Assembly (NCBI GenBank): GCA_964036195.1
Contig: OZ038450.1
Coordinates: 17,486,701 to 17,550,700 of the forward strand
Reading direction: 5' to 3'
Length of the DNA: 64,000 nucleotides
Source: Sphaerolaimus hirsutus
Lineage: Eukaryota > Nematoda > Chromadorea > Monhysterida > Sphaerolaimidae
This document shows, one piece after another, positions 12,501 through 24,500 of the stretch (within the stretch, counting starts at the first letter, position 1; every line of letters starts with the position of its first letter). The notes under the pieces are model-generated. The model did not search any database, was not told where the DNA came from, and saw only the letters and a list, made by a program, of their open reading frames with translations. The translations under genes were made by a program, and so were the position numbers.

Positions 12501-15500
12501 GACCCATCCCGCAAATGTGCCCATCCCGCACACAGGTGATGCAACTTGCGGGATGGGCCATGATGCGGAATGGGCACAAATGCATGATGGGCATCCGTGC
12601 GGGATGGGCTAGGTATCCCCCCCCCCCCCCCGCAGTCCGCACAAGTGTGATGTTACCAAACGCGGCCCGGGGGGGGGGGGCGAGCAGCACACGCTTACCG
12701 CTTACTGGCGCAACAAAAATTCGGTGTTTTCAATCACCCCCTCCTATAATAAAGTGGACCCCCGGGTACTGCAACATTGTCTCTAATATAATAAAGTAAC
12801 CTCCCGGGGCTTACAACATCACCATTATGGGCCAAATAGCAACACCTTGGACAATGTCCATATTCGCCAGAACTCTCAACGATGCGCTCGTGCAACCCAT
12901 CCTGCCTAATTACGCCAAATCTACAGCACCTAACAGGGGACTTGGTTACCTTTTGCACGCGTGGGACGACAAACGATGGCAACACGCCAACCAAATAGTC
13001 ACACAATTCCGACAATTCACCAAGCGACATGATGTCCACTGGACGATCAACAATTGCCCTACAAGCCCTACGCTTGCCGCATGCGCGGGGAACCTGTCTG
13101 CCAAACTTCACCAGCTTGGTGCCTTTCGACCTAGCTATTCCGAAGGACGTAGGCTTCGGAACTTTTCGGTCTACTTGGTTGCCACAGCTAACAAGGTCAG
13201 GTCGCGCAAATTGCAAAAGCTTGCGGCTAATCACGTGCGGCTGCAATTTCCCCTTCCTACCCACCAAATACCAAAGGTTTCTAGGCTGCACAACTTTCTT
13301 CAGCCTTTCAGCAGTTTTCTCAAAAACACCACAAATTCCGGGTTCAACAAAAGCTGGCTCCATGATCAAGTGATCAAACAACCACTGCTGAGAAGCATCA
13401 CTAATTATCTCGCCATTGGGCAAAACAGAATCAGTAACAAAATCACCAGCGCCCTGAACCTTTTCCGCATACGTGGCCCTTCGCTGAATTTGAAACAATT
13501 CCGACACGGGTTCAAAACTATCAAGAACAGGGCCCACTTCCAAATCATCAACCTCCCAGAAACCTTCAGGACTTGGCGCGCTTTCAGAAACAGAAACAAG
13601 ATTAGCCCACGGTATGGAACTTTTCGGAAGTCTGGAATTGGATTTTCGTGTCACAGCAGCACAAAGAATCCCATCTCATCACTCCGATGAAAAGTTGTTA
13701 AAAGGTACGTATGTTTACTCGAAAAATACGCGTACGCGAGTACGCGGTAAATACATTTGCATATACTTTTTTTTAAAGTACCGTACACACTTGTACGCGT
13801 ACGTTTTCAAGGCATAAAATGTATTTTAGAAATTTGGGACATTTACTGCTCAAACTGCTAAACAAAATAATACTACTAACGGTATAATTTGATGAATAAA
13901 CTAATTAATATGGTCTGTTGTCTGTTCCACGTTAAAATTATCCCATATTACCAACTAGGGTTGGCACTTGATTTTTTTTAAACTGATTAAAAAAAAATCT
14001 GATTTTTTTATAATCAAAGGGTGGAAACTGATTTTAATTTTAAAAAATCAAAAGGCAAAATTTCTGGTAGACTTGCACTAGCTATTTTGCATTTTTTTGC
14101 GCGCAAGTGCGCAATTTCTCATACATATTCCATTTGTGGTGTTTTCATGGGTTTTGGGGCATTTTTAGTGTAAAATCTTCCATTTATTCATGTTACCATG
14201 TAATAATAAGCCGTGATATGCTAGTGTAGTATATAATATCAAACCAATGTGCTCCCACATACTTCTACAGTGTGTAACATCACTGTCAATGGATTAGCCT
14301 TCTCTTACAACCTTATTTAAGCACTATTGCATCCTGAACTTCACTTTAAATCACAAATATTTGACAAAAGGCGATATACGTAATAAGTCGGCAAGGGCCC
14401 ATTCCGCATCAGAAACCATTCCGCACATGTGCCCATCCCGCAAATTATGTGACCCATCCCGCAAATGTGCCCATCCCGCACACAGGTGATGCAACTTGCG
14501 GGATGGGCCATGATGCGGAATGGGCACAAATGCATGATGGGCATCCGTCGGGATGGGCTAGGTATCCCCCCCCCCCGCAGTCCGCACAAGTGTGATGTTA
14601 CCAAACGCGGCCCGGGGGGGGGGCGAGCAGCACACGCTTACCGCTTACTGGCGCAACAAAAATTCGGTGTTTTCAATCACCCCCTCCTATAATAAAGTGG
14701 ACCCCCGGGTACTGCAACATTGTCTCTAATATAATAAAGTAACCTCCCGGGGCTTACAACATCACCATTATGGGCCAAATAGCAACACCTTGGACAATGT
14801 CCATATTCGCCAGAACTCTCAACGATGCGCTCGTGCAACCCATCCTGCCTAATTACGCCAAATCTACAGCACCTAACAGGGGACTTGGTTACCTTTTGCA
14901 CGCGTGGGACGACAAACGATGGCAACACGCCAACCAAATAGTCACACAATTCCGACAATTCACCAAGCGACATGATGTCCACTGGACGATCAACAATTGC
15001 CCTACAAGCCCTACGCTTGCCGCATGCGCGGGGAACCTGTCTGCCAAACTTCACCAGCTTGGTGCCTTTCGACCTAGCTATTCCGAAGGACGTAGGCTTC
15101 GGAACTTTTCGGTCTACTTGGTTGCCACAGCTAACAAGGTCAGGTCGCGCAAATTGCAAAAGCTTGCGGCTAATCACGTGCGGCTGCAATTTCCCCTTCC
15201 TACCCACCAAATACCAAAGGTTTCTAGGCTGCACAACTTTCTTCAGCCTTTCAGCAGTTTTCTCAAAAACACCACAAATTCCGGGTTCAACAAAAGCTGG
15301 CTCCATGATCAAGTGATCAAACAACCACTGCTGAGAAGCATCACTAATTATCTCGCCATTGGGCAAAACAGAATCAGTAACAAAATCACCAGCGCCCTGA
15401 ACCTTTTCCGCATACGTGGCCCTTCGCTGAATTTGAAACAATTCCGACACGGGTTCAAAACTATCAAGAACAGGGCCCACTTCCAAATCATCAACCTCCC

Positions 15501-18500
15501 AGAAACCTTCAGGACTTGGCGCGCTTTCAGAAACAGAAACAAGATTAGCCCACGCTTCAAAAACCGACAACTGAACATCACTCGAATGCAAGCAAATAAA
15601 AGCGACTTCCATCACGATTCACAATGTAGAATTTAGAAGTAATTAGATCCACTAGCTGGAATGAGCCAATAGATTAGGTAGAGAATAGTTGCACCGGAGT
15701 AAGCTTGAATTACGCTAATTGGGTTTCTCGGATAACGTTGCAAATAAAGTTTTCAAAGTACTTGAATATTTCCAATTTACCTTTCCACTTTCCAAATCAA
15801 AACATTAACATAAAAATGACTAAATAACACTCAGGGTCATATAAGCTAAACCAGACAGGTGAGGATAGCAATACGGTACACTGGTAAGAGACCACACAAG
15901 TCCAGGTACTTAAGTCCTAGATTGGCACAGCACCACTATCAAAAGTAATCTACGACGACGTAGCACAACTGTTTGGGCCCTTACGAAAGCCTAGAGCGAG
16001 TCAATAGGTGTACAGCCTACTTCAGCTTATACTACGCCTAAAACAAGTCCACAGAGGTCCAGACGTACAGTAAGCATCACAGATGGTGGGTTCTCCCCAT
16101 ACAACACCCTATCTTAGCTATACCGGCAGCTCCGTGTGGCCACTCCTGCCCCTGTGAACCTAAATGTCACCGTGCAGAGGGAAGAGAAGGCCTATGCCAG
16201 AGTTAGCAGAGAATGAATAACCAAGGGTAGGCTCATTTCAGCTGGTAAATCACTGACTTAGTAATTAGAATTGAATTGGATAGACTGATGACAATCACAA
16301 GATTGGGGCTCTCTTTTATGGGTCTGAAATGCCCAAAACCGGTTTGTGGCTGGGCGGAGCCAACCAATCACGAAAGTGCATTCAAAAATGTACCGAAAAT
16401 AAGTGACTTCAGCTGAACCAAGCCATGTACCACAAGGGTCACTTTTTAATGGAACAAGGGGATGGTGACTTGACATTCAGGAACACCTTTCTTCTGGCAC
16501 TCAGCCAGCTAATAAAACCAAACCTGGAACTGTGCCAAACTAGAAGATAAAATACCTACAGTAACCCACCGAATGTAAACACACAAACTAACAGCTTAAA
16601 AGTACCTAAACTGAGTGAGACTCTCAAAACTAGATGTGACATAATTAAAAACAAGCCGAGTGAATCCACAGCTATTCGAACTGCAAGCAAGTGCAAAAAG
16701 GACCAAAATACAAAGGTAACCGTGTTTTGCTCAAACGTGAGCTCGTCCAAAACCAGCGTACCATTCGACTGACGCGGAGCAAACACAAAAATGCAAAAGT
16801 GCAAACACAGAAATAAGTGCGAAACATAGAAATACGTGCAAAACACAGAAATGAATGCGAACGTAAAACACAAAACTCAATCACGAAACACATGCAATTA
16901 TCACAAACTAAGGGGGTTAGGTGGGTAATTAAGTGCAAATAAATACAAATACATGCGCAATAAATCACATGCCGCGGCACCTACCGCGCACCTATTACCT
17001 AAGCCTACAACCTACAACATCACAAAACTCCTCCCTGTGGCAGCAGTGGCTACGGGATATGTGCCAAATTCCACACAGAAACGGCCTTTTTGGCACTCTT
17101 CCAATTCCCTTGGGGATTGGCCCGTCTCTACTCCGAAGGACGTAGGCTTCAGGAGCTATCGGGCCGCTCCCTATTTTACTATTTCCAACTTAAGGCACAT
17201 ACCCCTCCAGAAGGGGTGACCCGTCTCTACTCCAAAGGACGTAGGCTTCAGGAGCTATCGGGGCCCTCCCTTCCGGTGGCCACTCCCACCAAAAACTCTC
17301 TGAGCGGCCGAAGCTCTGTCGTTCCGCAGACGTTTCTGGCGGCCACCGCTGTCGACGCTCGCGGGGACTGGGTAGGAGGTAAATTTACAAGTTTGAGTGA
17401 TAAACTGTCGCCAAAACACGGCGACAGCGCTTAACCCCCTAAGAAATTGCACTCGGTGCCGTTTTCGAGAAGTTGGCACTCGGCCAAGAATGGCCGATCT
17501 GACACTTTACAAAAATCCCCAAAACACTCAAAGTCCCCCTTTTCCTGGCTCCGGCGGTCGACGGTCGTCAAATGGCGGCGGCGCGGCGCTGTCGCGGCCG
17601 TCGGGATCGTCCGCCGGCGTTCCTTCGGTCGCCATACCCGAGTGGATTGATTTTTGATCGGCGCTGCTTTTCTTTTTAATGAAAGCGCCGTAATTCTCAC
17701 AAAAGTTAGGTTCCGTTCCCGGAGGTGTCGAATGACGTCACCCGTCCGTTTTCACAACTAAATGCGGCCAATTAGGCCGTTTTGCTAATTAGGGCTGGCG
17801 GCATAGCGCCATTGATGTACTGTTCTATGGCAATTCGCACTTAATCACCGTCCCAGAGGCGTAGGTCTGGCACTTTGGTGATCTGGCGCCAATTACCATA
17901 GTTGGCGCTCATTGCGCCGTAAGTTCCCTATAAGTTAGGTTTCATATAGGGCGACGTCGCAATGATGTCGCTTCGGTCTAAAGATGGCCCGTATGGAATT
18001 TCCGGCGGCTAAGGCGCCATAATTAGGGCTTGTATGCGTTAATTGGCGCTGGGTCACCGTCCCAGAGACATAGGTCTGGCCCTTTGGTTGCCCGCCGTCG
18101 ATTCTCGCATTACACTCCCCCGCAGCAAACAACAAGCGGCAGCATCGGTTGGCTGACAATGGTCATGAAAACAATGGGAAAATGACATGGTCATGAAAAC
18201 AATGGGCATCTTTTAAAGCAATGAAATAGATAATTGCGTTGTGCAACGTTGCCCGCGCCACGCAATTATGTACTTAGTGGCAGTTTGCATGCAGTTCGCA
18301 TGCAGTTCGCGGCTGGTGAATGGCCGGACTAGGGCAATTATGTGATTATTGTGCATGCAGTTCGCGGTTGGCAGGGATCAATTAAAAGATTATGGCACTG
18401 GCAATATGTAATTGCCAGAGCCGCGAACTGCCGGCGCAATAATCACTTCATTACGCACCCTCGGGGGGGGGGGGGAGTTGCACTTGAGTTGCACTACGCA

Positions 18501-21500
18501 ATTGACGGCATAATATGCATGTCATTTGCACGTGCCACACACGTGAATTAGAGGAAAATCGATCTAGTAGAAAACGTTCTCAATACCGCCCTTATCACTC
18601 ACGTGAAAAAGTGAACACATGCACGTTGCACACATCTGGGGCACTGTAAATGGACATAAAGATGTGTGAATCCGGGGACTTGGGGGTGGGAATCGATTAT
18701 ATAGGATTTTTATTGACCATGAAATTGAGAAGTTTAACGTAGCTCATTTTCCCATTGTTTTCATGAGCATTGTCAGCCAGCCGATGCCGCCGCTTGTTGT
18801 TTGCTGCAGGGGAGGGGGTGATTGAAAACACCAAATTTTTGTTGCGCCAGTAAGTGGTAAGCGTGTGCTGCTCGCCCCCCCCCCCCCGGGCCGCGCTTGG
18901 TAACATCACACTTGTGCGGACTGCGAGGGGGGGGGGATACCTAGCCCATCCCGCACATATGCCCATCATGCATTTGTGCCCATTCCGCATCATGGCCCAT
19001 CCCGCAAGTTGCATCACCTGTGTGCGGGATGGGCACATTTGCGGGATGGGCAAAAATGCGGAATGGGCTTTTTTGCGGAATGCTACACTGTCAATAAGTC
19101 GACATAAAATGGATATTTTTGGAAGAAATCACTGCTTATAATGCTATTCCATGACTCCACAGTCATAATATGACCACAAAAGACATAACAATACATTGTC
19201 TGACACTTAACATACATATATTTTTTCTCTATACCCTCATTTTGGGCGATTTTAAAAAAATCTGATTTTAATTTTTTTAAATCAATTTTTTTTAATCAAG
19301 GCGCTTAAAAAAATTGATTTTTTTCCAACCCTATTACCAACGCTATTTCTATTGTGACAGAAATAAAACCAATTTTTTGTTCATCATACATTTGGCATAT
19401 GGTAGATTTCCGTGCAAAGTGTATTGTCGATAAACTTTATTTAGCAAGTCATCATATTTATCTATCATTTTCTTACAGAAAAACATACGTTGTGCTGTAT
19501 GTACACGTAAAAATGAAAACGTGCCTAATTTTACATATTCTATGACGAAAGGCACTTGTTTCTACACTCACATGAAAAGTACCCACATTTACGCGTCAGT
19601 ACGAGTAAAAAAAAGTATTTTACGTTTTCTATACTTTGTGGTGAGTAGAAAAAAATACTTTACGTTTACATAAACTTTTAAAAAAGTTCAGTAATTCTAA
19701 TTTCTAACAACTCTGCTCCGATGCATCGTCAAGCGACCTTTCCCGCACAACCCAGGCCGGCGCTTCTACTTTGCCGACGTCGACTCTGAATGGTGTCCGC
19801 GCGTGCGCGATGTGGACGACGAGTTCACGCCTATCCAGTCGAAGCAGCCCAACAGCGGCGGCGACGCGGGCGCCCTGCTCGTGCCCATGACCGACGAACT
19901 GCTGTGTTGGTACGGCGGCAGGGATGTGGCTAAAGTGGCTGACGAGTTGGCACGCTGCCATGCGGCTAGAGGAGTGGTTGGTGTGAGACTAGGCACGCAT
20001 ACGACCTCCGTGCTTACTAGGAAAGGTGGGTTGATGTTTTTTGGGCTTGTTGGGTGGGGAAGATTGCTGTCTGGCAGGGCCGTATCCACGGGGGGGCTGC
20101 AGCCCCCCCCCCCCTCCCGGGGCGAGACCAGAAAGTGACCGGAAAATGCGACTTTTTCAACGTCAGCGTCAAAAATTTTGCGCGCAAGCGCGCATTCTTC
20201 ACCAGACATAAGGTATTATCATCAGATTTGCTCCATGTGGCAGCAAATCGTTATAAATGCACTCAATGGTGTGCTTTTTGTCGTTTTGTATGTATATTTA
20301 CATACATATACAGCGTTTCATGGCGCTGACGCCAACGCCAATGGCGCCATTGCGTGGCGCCTACTAATGGCGCCAGCGCCATGGCGCCATTCCGCCACTA
20401 TGTACCTAAAATTTTAGGGGGGGGGGGGCTGAGCCCCCCCCCTCGCCGGCCTCCGTAAACAAGCAGCCCCCCCCCCCCGCTCAAAAATCCTGGATACGTC
20501 CCTGCTGTCTGGTTTGGTGTCTATTGTCTAACTCACGATTTGACATCGTTACACGATTTCGTTTGATTTCGATGAATTTACAAATTTGGGTTCAATTGAG
20601 GCCGTTAAAGCGAGCAACCTGAGCCACTCCAAGATCATAAAATGTCAAGTTTTTTTTTACTGGTGGCATTTTACATGACATTGACGTTTGACACTTTTTA
20701 CATTACATTTACATTTTTACACTCTTTGTACGGCATTTTACCTGCTACAGAGCATTTTACAGGGTCTGGCAGCAGCCTCACAAATCGTGTGCCTCACAAT
20801 TTACTACTTAAAATTAATTTACTACTAACTATTTTTACTTAAAAATGTACAAGTTCTCAAAAAATTCACATTCAAATTCTCAGGCACACCGTATACTACA
20901 AGGGTCGCGGATCGGCCGTCGGCCTGGAAGACTGGTCCGTTTAAGTGAGTTGTCGCTGCCCAAGCCCATCGTGCGCATGTGCGTCGCCGTGGACGGGAAC
21001 AACGTGTGCTTCGAGTTCGCGTCCGGCGTGCTGTACGCGCTGAGCGATGCCCAGTGCTCGTTCTCGCCCACCGGACAACGGGGCGTTGGGCTACTCCGGC
21101 GCCGCCGCTGCATGGTTGGTGGTGTGGTTGGAGGGGGGCCAATAGCGATGGCAAACAGAATTCGGAAATTTTTTTACAACTTTCGAATTTCTCAGGAGAT
21201 TTTTATCCCATTACCAGAAAAAGACGCTTCAAAATCGATTTTTTTTTGAAAAAATTATCAATAGTTCGAAAAAAGTGTTTTCAAATTTTTTTGATAGTTT
21301 GGTTGAAAATGCATGAATAAAGTGCATAAACGTAATTGAAAACATGGATTTCACATGGATCTATTTTTTCGAGGCATACAAAAAATCCTTTTGCGGCTGC
21401 GGGACTGTGGCAACAGCATGGGAGCCGAAAAACATGCATTCAAAATTTGGGCAAGAAAAAAATTGTGAATTCTAGAACTTTCAAACACTTGAAACTTTGA

Positions 21501-24500
21501 AATTAAACATTAAATTTTTTACACCGGGTTAAAACGGAAATGCAGTCACACCACAAAAGCCAGAAAATTACTTTTTTTTCGAAATCAACGTTCAACAACA
21601 ATACAAACACCTCACAACTTCAGATTGTTCGACGTGGGCGCGGACGGCGAATAACTGCATGGCAACTGCAGCTCGGCCACCTGCTGCGGCAGGCCGACGC
21701 CAAGGTGGTGCACGTCGCGTGCGTCAACTATCACAGCTTGCTCAGGTGCAGCGATGGATTGGTTCATTTTTGTAGGCTGGGTTTTTTACGTGTCGTTTTG
21801 CACGGCGGTTGAAGCCTCTGCTTCCAATTGTTGATGCATCCGAAAAATCGATTTCGTGAAGATGACGAGTTGTGTCATTTTTAATTTGTTACCTGTTCCG
21901 CCACAGTATATTTGTATATGTGAAAATTCTCAAAAGTTGCAAAATATCAAGTGAATTTAAGTAAAAACTGAACCCGAATTGTGAAAATTCACTCGAAAGA
22001 CTCAATTGTCTACCAATAAGTCATCTTTTTGGTAAAAAAATAATTTCAAATGTGATTGACCTCCGACAATAAAAAAACACAGCTAAAAACGCGCGTGGTG
22101 ATTTCTGCCTGATAAATATTTACGCTGATAAATATTTACGCGTCAACTATTTGAGCAGCGCCAACTCCCTACAAACTAAAAATGCCCACCAGGTGATATC
22201 ATCGGTTCGAACTGCACGGCGGCTGGGCTGGGCGACGTGAAAGGCGGCTGGGCGGTGCGTCGCCCTGAGCGGCATCGGCACGGCGACCGCCCGTCCGTGG
22301 TGCAGATCGCCACCCACTCCCTGCTGCACCGCGGACGGACGCGCGCTCACCTTTGGAAGTAACTCAGCCGGTTGGTTGATTGGCTGTTTATGCCTGGCAT
22401 TGGAAAACGGGCGACTCTGGGAAAATGTGATTTTATAAAATGTCAGAAAACACCTTAAAAAGGAAATTTCACACGTGTCCAGTTTTGTTATTTCTGCTGG
22501 GTGACTTTTATGTAATTAGATGTCTCTCGAAAAACCTGGGATAATAAAATAAATTCGAATTATTTCGGATAATTTTATATTATCTGACATTTTCCACATT
22601 GACATCTGCAACATGTCGCATACTACATACAATCTGTAAATTGTTCCTTTTACTACGTAGTCTATTCATTTTACCCAATTCTACAAACTCAGGTCAATTG
22701 GCTCGCGTGTGTCCGCCCAATGGAAGTCGGAAGCAGTGGTTCTCCGTGCCTGGCAGCGTGCCAACGTCCGGTCCCGCTGCACACACCCATGGCACCAGAG
22801 CGTCGTCCAGTGGCTTGGCTCCGCCCACCGATGGCACCAGGTGCGCCACGTGGATTGGCGCTGGCGTTGATTACACGCTGCTCAAGTGTAATGACTAGCA
22901 GGTTGGGTTGATTTTTCATATGTTGGTTTAAAAATGCTTGTTACTGAAGATGATGATACATGATGTAGATCATTTCAGAGGGGGGGTTATACGAGGGGAG
23001 GGTAGTTTTCCCCAGCTCGAAAACACCTGGGGGTATTTCGAGGGGGGTTAATTAAGGGGGGTATTTTGAGGAAATACGGTATATTTACATAAACTAGGTG
23101 GACATGAGACTCTACAATGTTGTTGGACTTAATTCCTAATACTTATGTCTCACGTTCAGGGTTGGCAAAATCTCAGAAAAGAATAATAAAAAATAATAAA
23201 AAAATGGAAAATTGAAGAATAAAATAAAATAAAATAAAATGGAAAATTTCAAAATAAAAATAAAAATTGTATGAAAATTTAAATTTTTGTAAAATTTTTG
23301 TAAAATTGTATACAAATTCATATTTTTGTAAAAATTGTATAAAAATTCATATTTTTTGTAAAAAAATTTTTCTGTTGTTTATAGTTCAACCTGTCAATTC
23401 GCGGAGCTGTGGCAGTCCCAAGCCATGTAAAGTGTCAAAATGTCATGAAATGGAAAGTGTCAATTTTCATGAAAATGTTAAGTAAAGTGTCAATTGTCAT
23501 GACAAATATAAATTAAAGTGGAAACTGTTAAGCAAATTGTATCCAAATCTTATCTTTTGTATCCAAATCTTGTTGTTTTTGTAACCAAATCTTATGTGAA
23601 CATTTGGATGCAAAAACATAAGATTTGGATACCAAAATATAAGGTTTGGATACCATAACATAAGCTTCAGGTACACAATTTACACTCTGCACGACATTTG
23701 TCATGACAATTATACTTTGCTTGACATTTGAAATGCCAATTGACTCTTTACTACATTTGTCATGACGATTGACACTTTGCATGATGTTTTACAAATGCGC
23801 CCAGCACACTCCAGTAATCCTTCTACTAGCTAACAATACCTACTGCATGCAACTTTTGCAAAGTAATGGAAAAATTTGTCACACGTTTTTCATGTTTAGG
23901 TCTAATTATCACATTTTTCTGACCTTGCATGCAAGATTCTGATTTTTTGTAAAATTTCTGTAAAATTTTTGTAAAATGGTCCATTTTATTATTTTATTAT
24001 TATTTTGGAATAAAATAAAATAAAATGAAACAAGAATAAAATAAAAATAAAATACATTTTTATACAATTTTTATACAATTTGTATACAAATGATTTTTAT
24101 AAAACCAACCCTGCTCACGTTCAAGTTTGGACGGATGATTTTCGCTCAGTTTATGGTCAATTTTACTTTCTGGAATCATGTGATGTGAGAACAAGACGTT
24201 TTGTATTTTTGGCTCAATGACTAAGTTTCAAATCGAACCGTGATGTTGGATCCTTTACGCGGAAAAGTGCTAAAATAACACGTAAACTGGTGGCAAATAT
24301 AAATGGGAAATCAGGTACCTCATTTTTCATAACTATCTCACAGGGAAACGTGCAGCCCAATATGGCTGCCATTTGATGTGGGGCTGCCCACAACATTTGC
24401 CTACATATATGCCAAGTGGCACCCCTGGCACCCCCCTGTTCTACTGCTACAGATTGATGAATGTTTTTTTCCAATTTTTTCCCTGGCAAATATAAATGGG

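Larger units (their letters stand above)
9720..15554. repeat. Recent tandem triplication, unit ~1.95 kb
   Basis: Three head-to-tail units start at 9720, 11663 and 13613, with spacings of 1943 and 1950. They are nearly identical: a handful of substitutions (for example near 11038, 11214 and 11289) and length changes in poly-C, poly-G and poly-T runs. Each junction reads CCCACG-G-TATGGAAC, joining native CCCACG|CTTC (15549 on) to native GTGA|TATGG (9716 on) with one extra G. Each unit carries 77 bp of host flank, the left ends of three nested transposons and most of an antisense open frame. The joins look like end-joining. Confidence 0.9.
10498..19092. mobile_element. Long-TIR element, CCCATCCCGCA-motif arms, 9-bp TSD, ORF-bearing
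   Basis: Arms 10498-~10795 and ~18805-19092 are inverted copies about 290 bp long. Each has CCCATCCCGCA/ATTCCGCA arrays, then TGTGATGTTACCAAACGCGG, a G-run and CTTACCGCTTACTGGCGCAA. The flanking duplication is the exact 9-mer AATAAGTCG (10489-10497, 19093-19101). Without the tandem amplification it would be about 4.7 kb. The interior holds an antisense open frame of about 311 codons that runs into the left arm. It may be the coding-competent relative of the small 9-bp-TSD hairpins at 7935, 29831, 39940 and 40970. Confidence 0.75.
10063..19333. mobile_element. Second, nested hAT-like element (GATTTTTTAAA arms)
   Basis: Tips TAGGGTTGGCACTTGATT and AATTGATTTTTTTCCAACCCTA's 5-bp end CCCTA are flanked by the exact 8-bp TSD TTACCAAC (10055-10062, 19334-19341). 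Its core on both sides of the next insertion matches the common hAT core (GCGCGCAAGTGCGCAATTTC; CATAAAATGGATATTTTTGG). It is inserted in 9797-19715 and itself interrupted by 10498-19092. Confidence 0.8.
9797..19715. mobile_element. Outer hAT-like insertion in the PHR-like intron (TACGCG arms)
   Basis: Left tip AAAAGTTGTTAAAAGGTACG and right tip CTAATTTCTAACAACTCTG are flanked by the exact 8-bp TSD CTCCGATG (9789-9796, 19716-19723). The arms carry TACGCGTACG-type motifs, as in the complete element 42560-43093. Without the two extra tandem units it would be about 6.0 kb. The TSD ends 32 bp before the exon at 19756, so the right tip sits next to a splice acceptor. Confidence 0.8.

Noticed and set aside
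16556-16980. Hydrophobic minus-strand frames that look like membrane proteins
   Set aside because: They arise from a decayed GTGCAAAACACAGAAAT-type repeat read antisense, have no splice context, and overlap each other in different frames.
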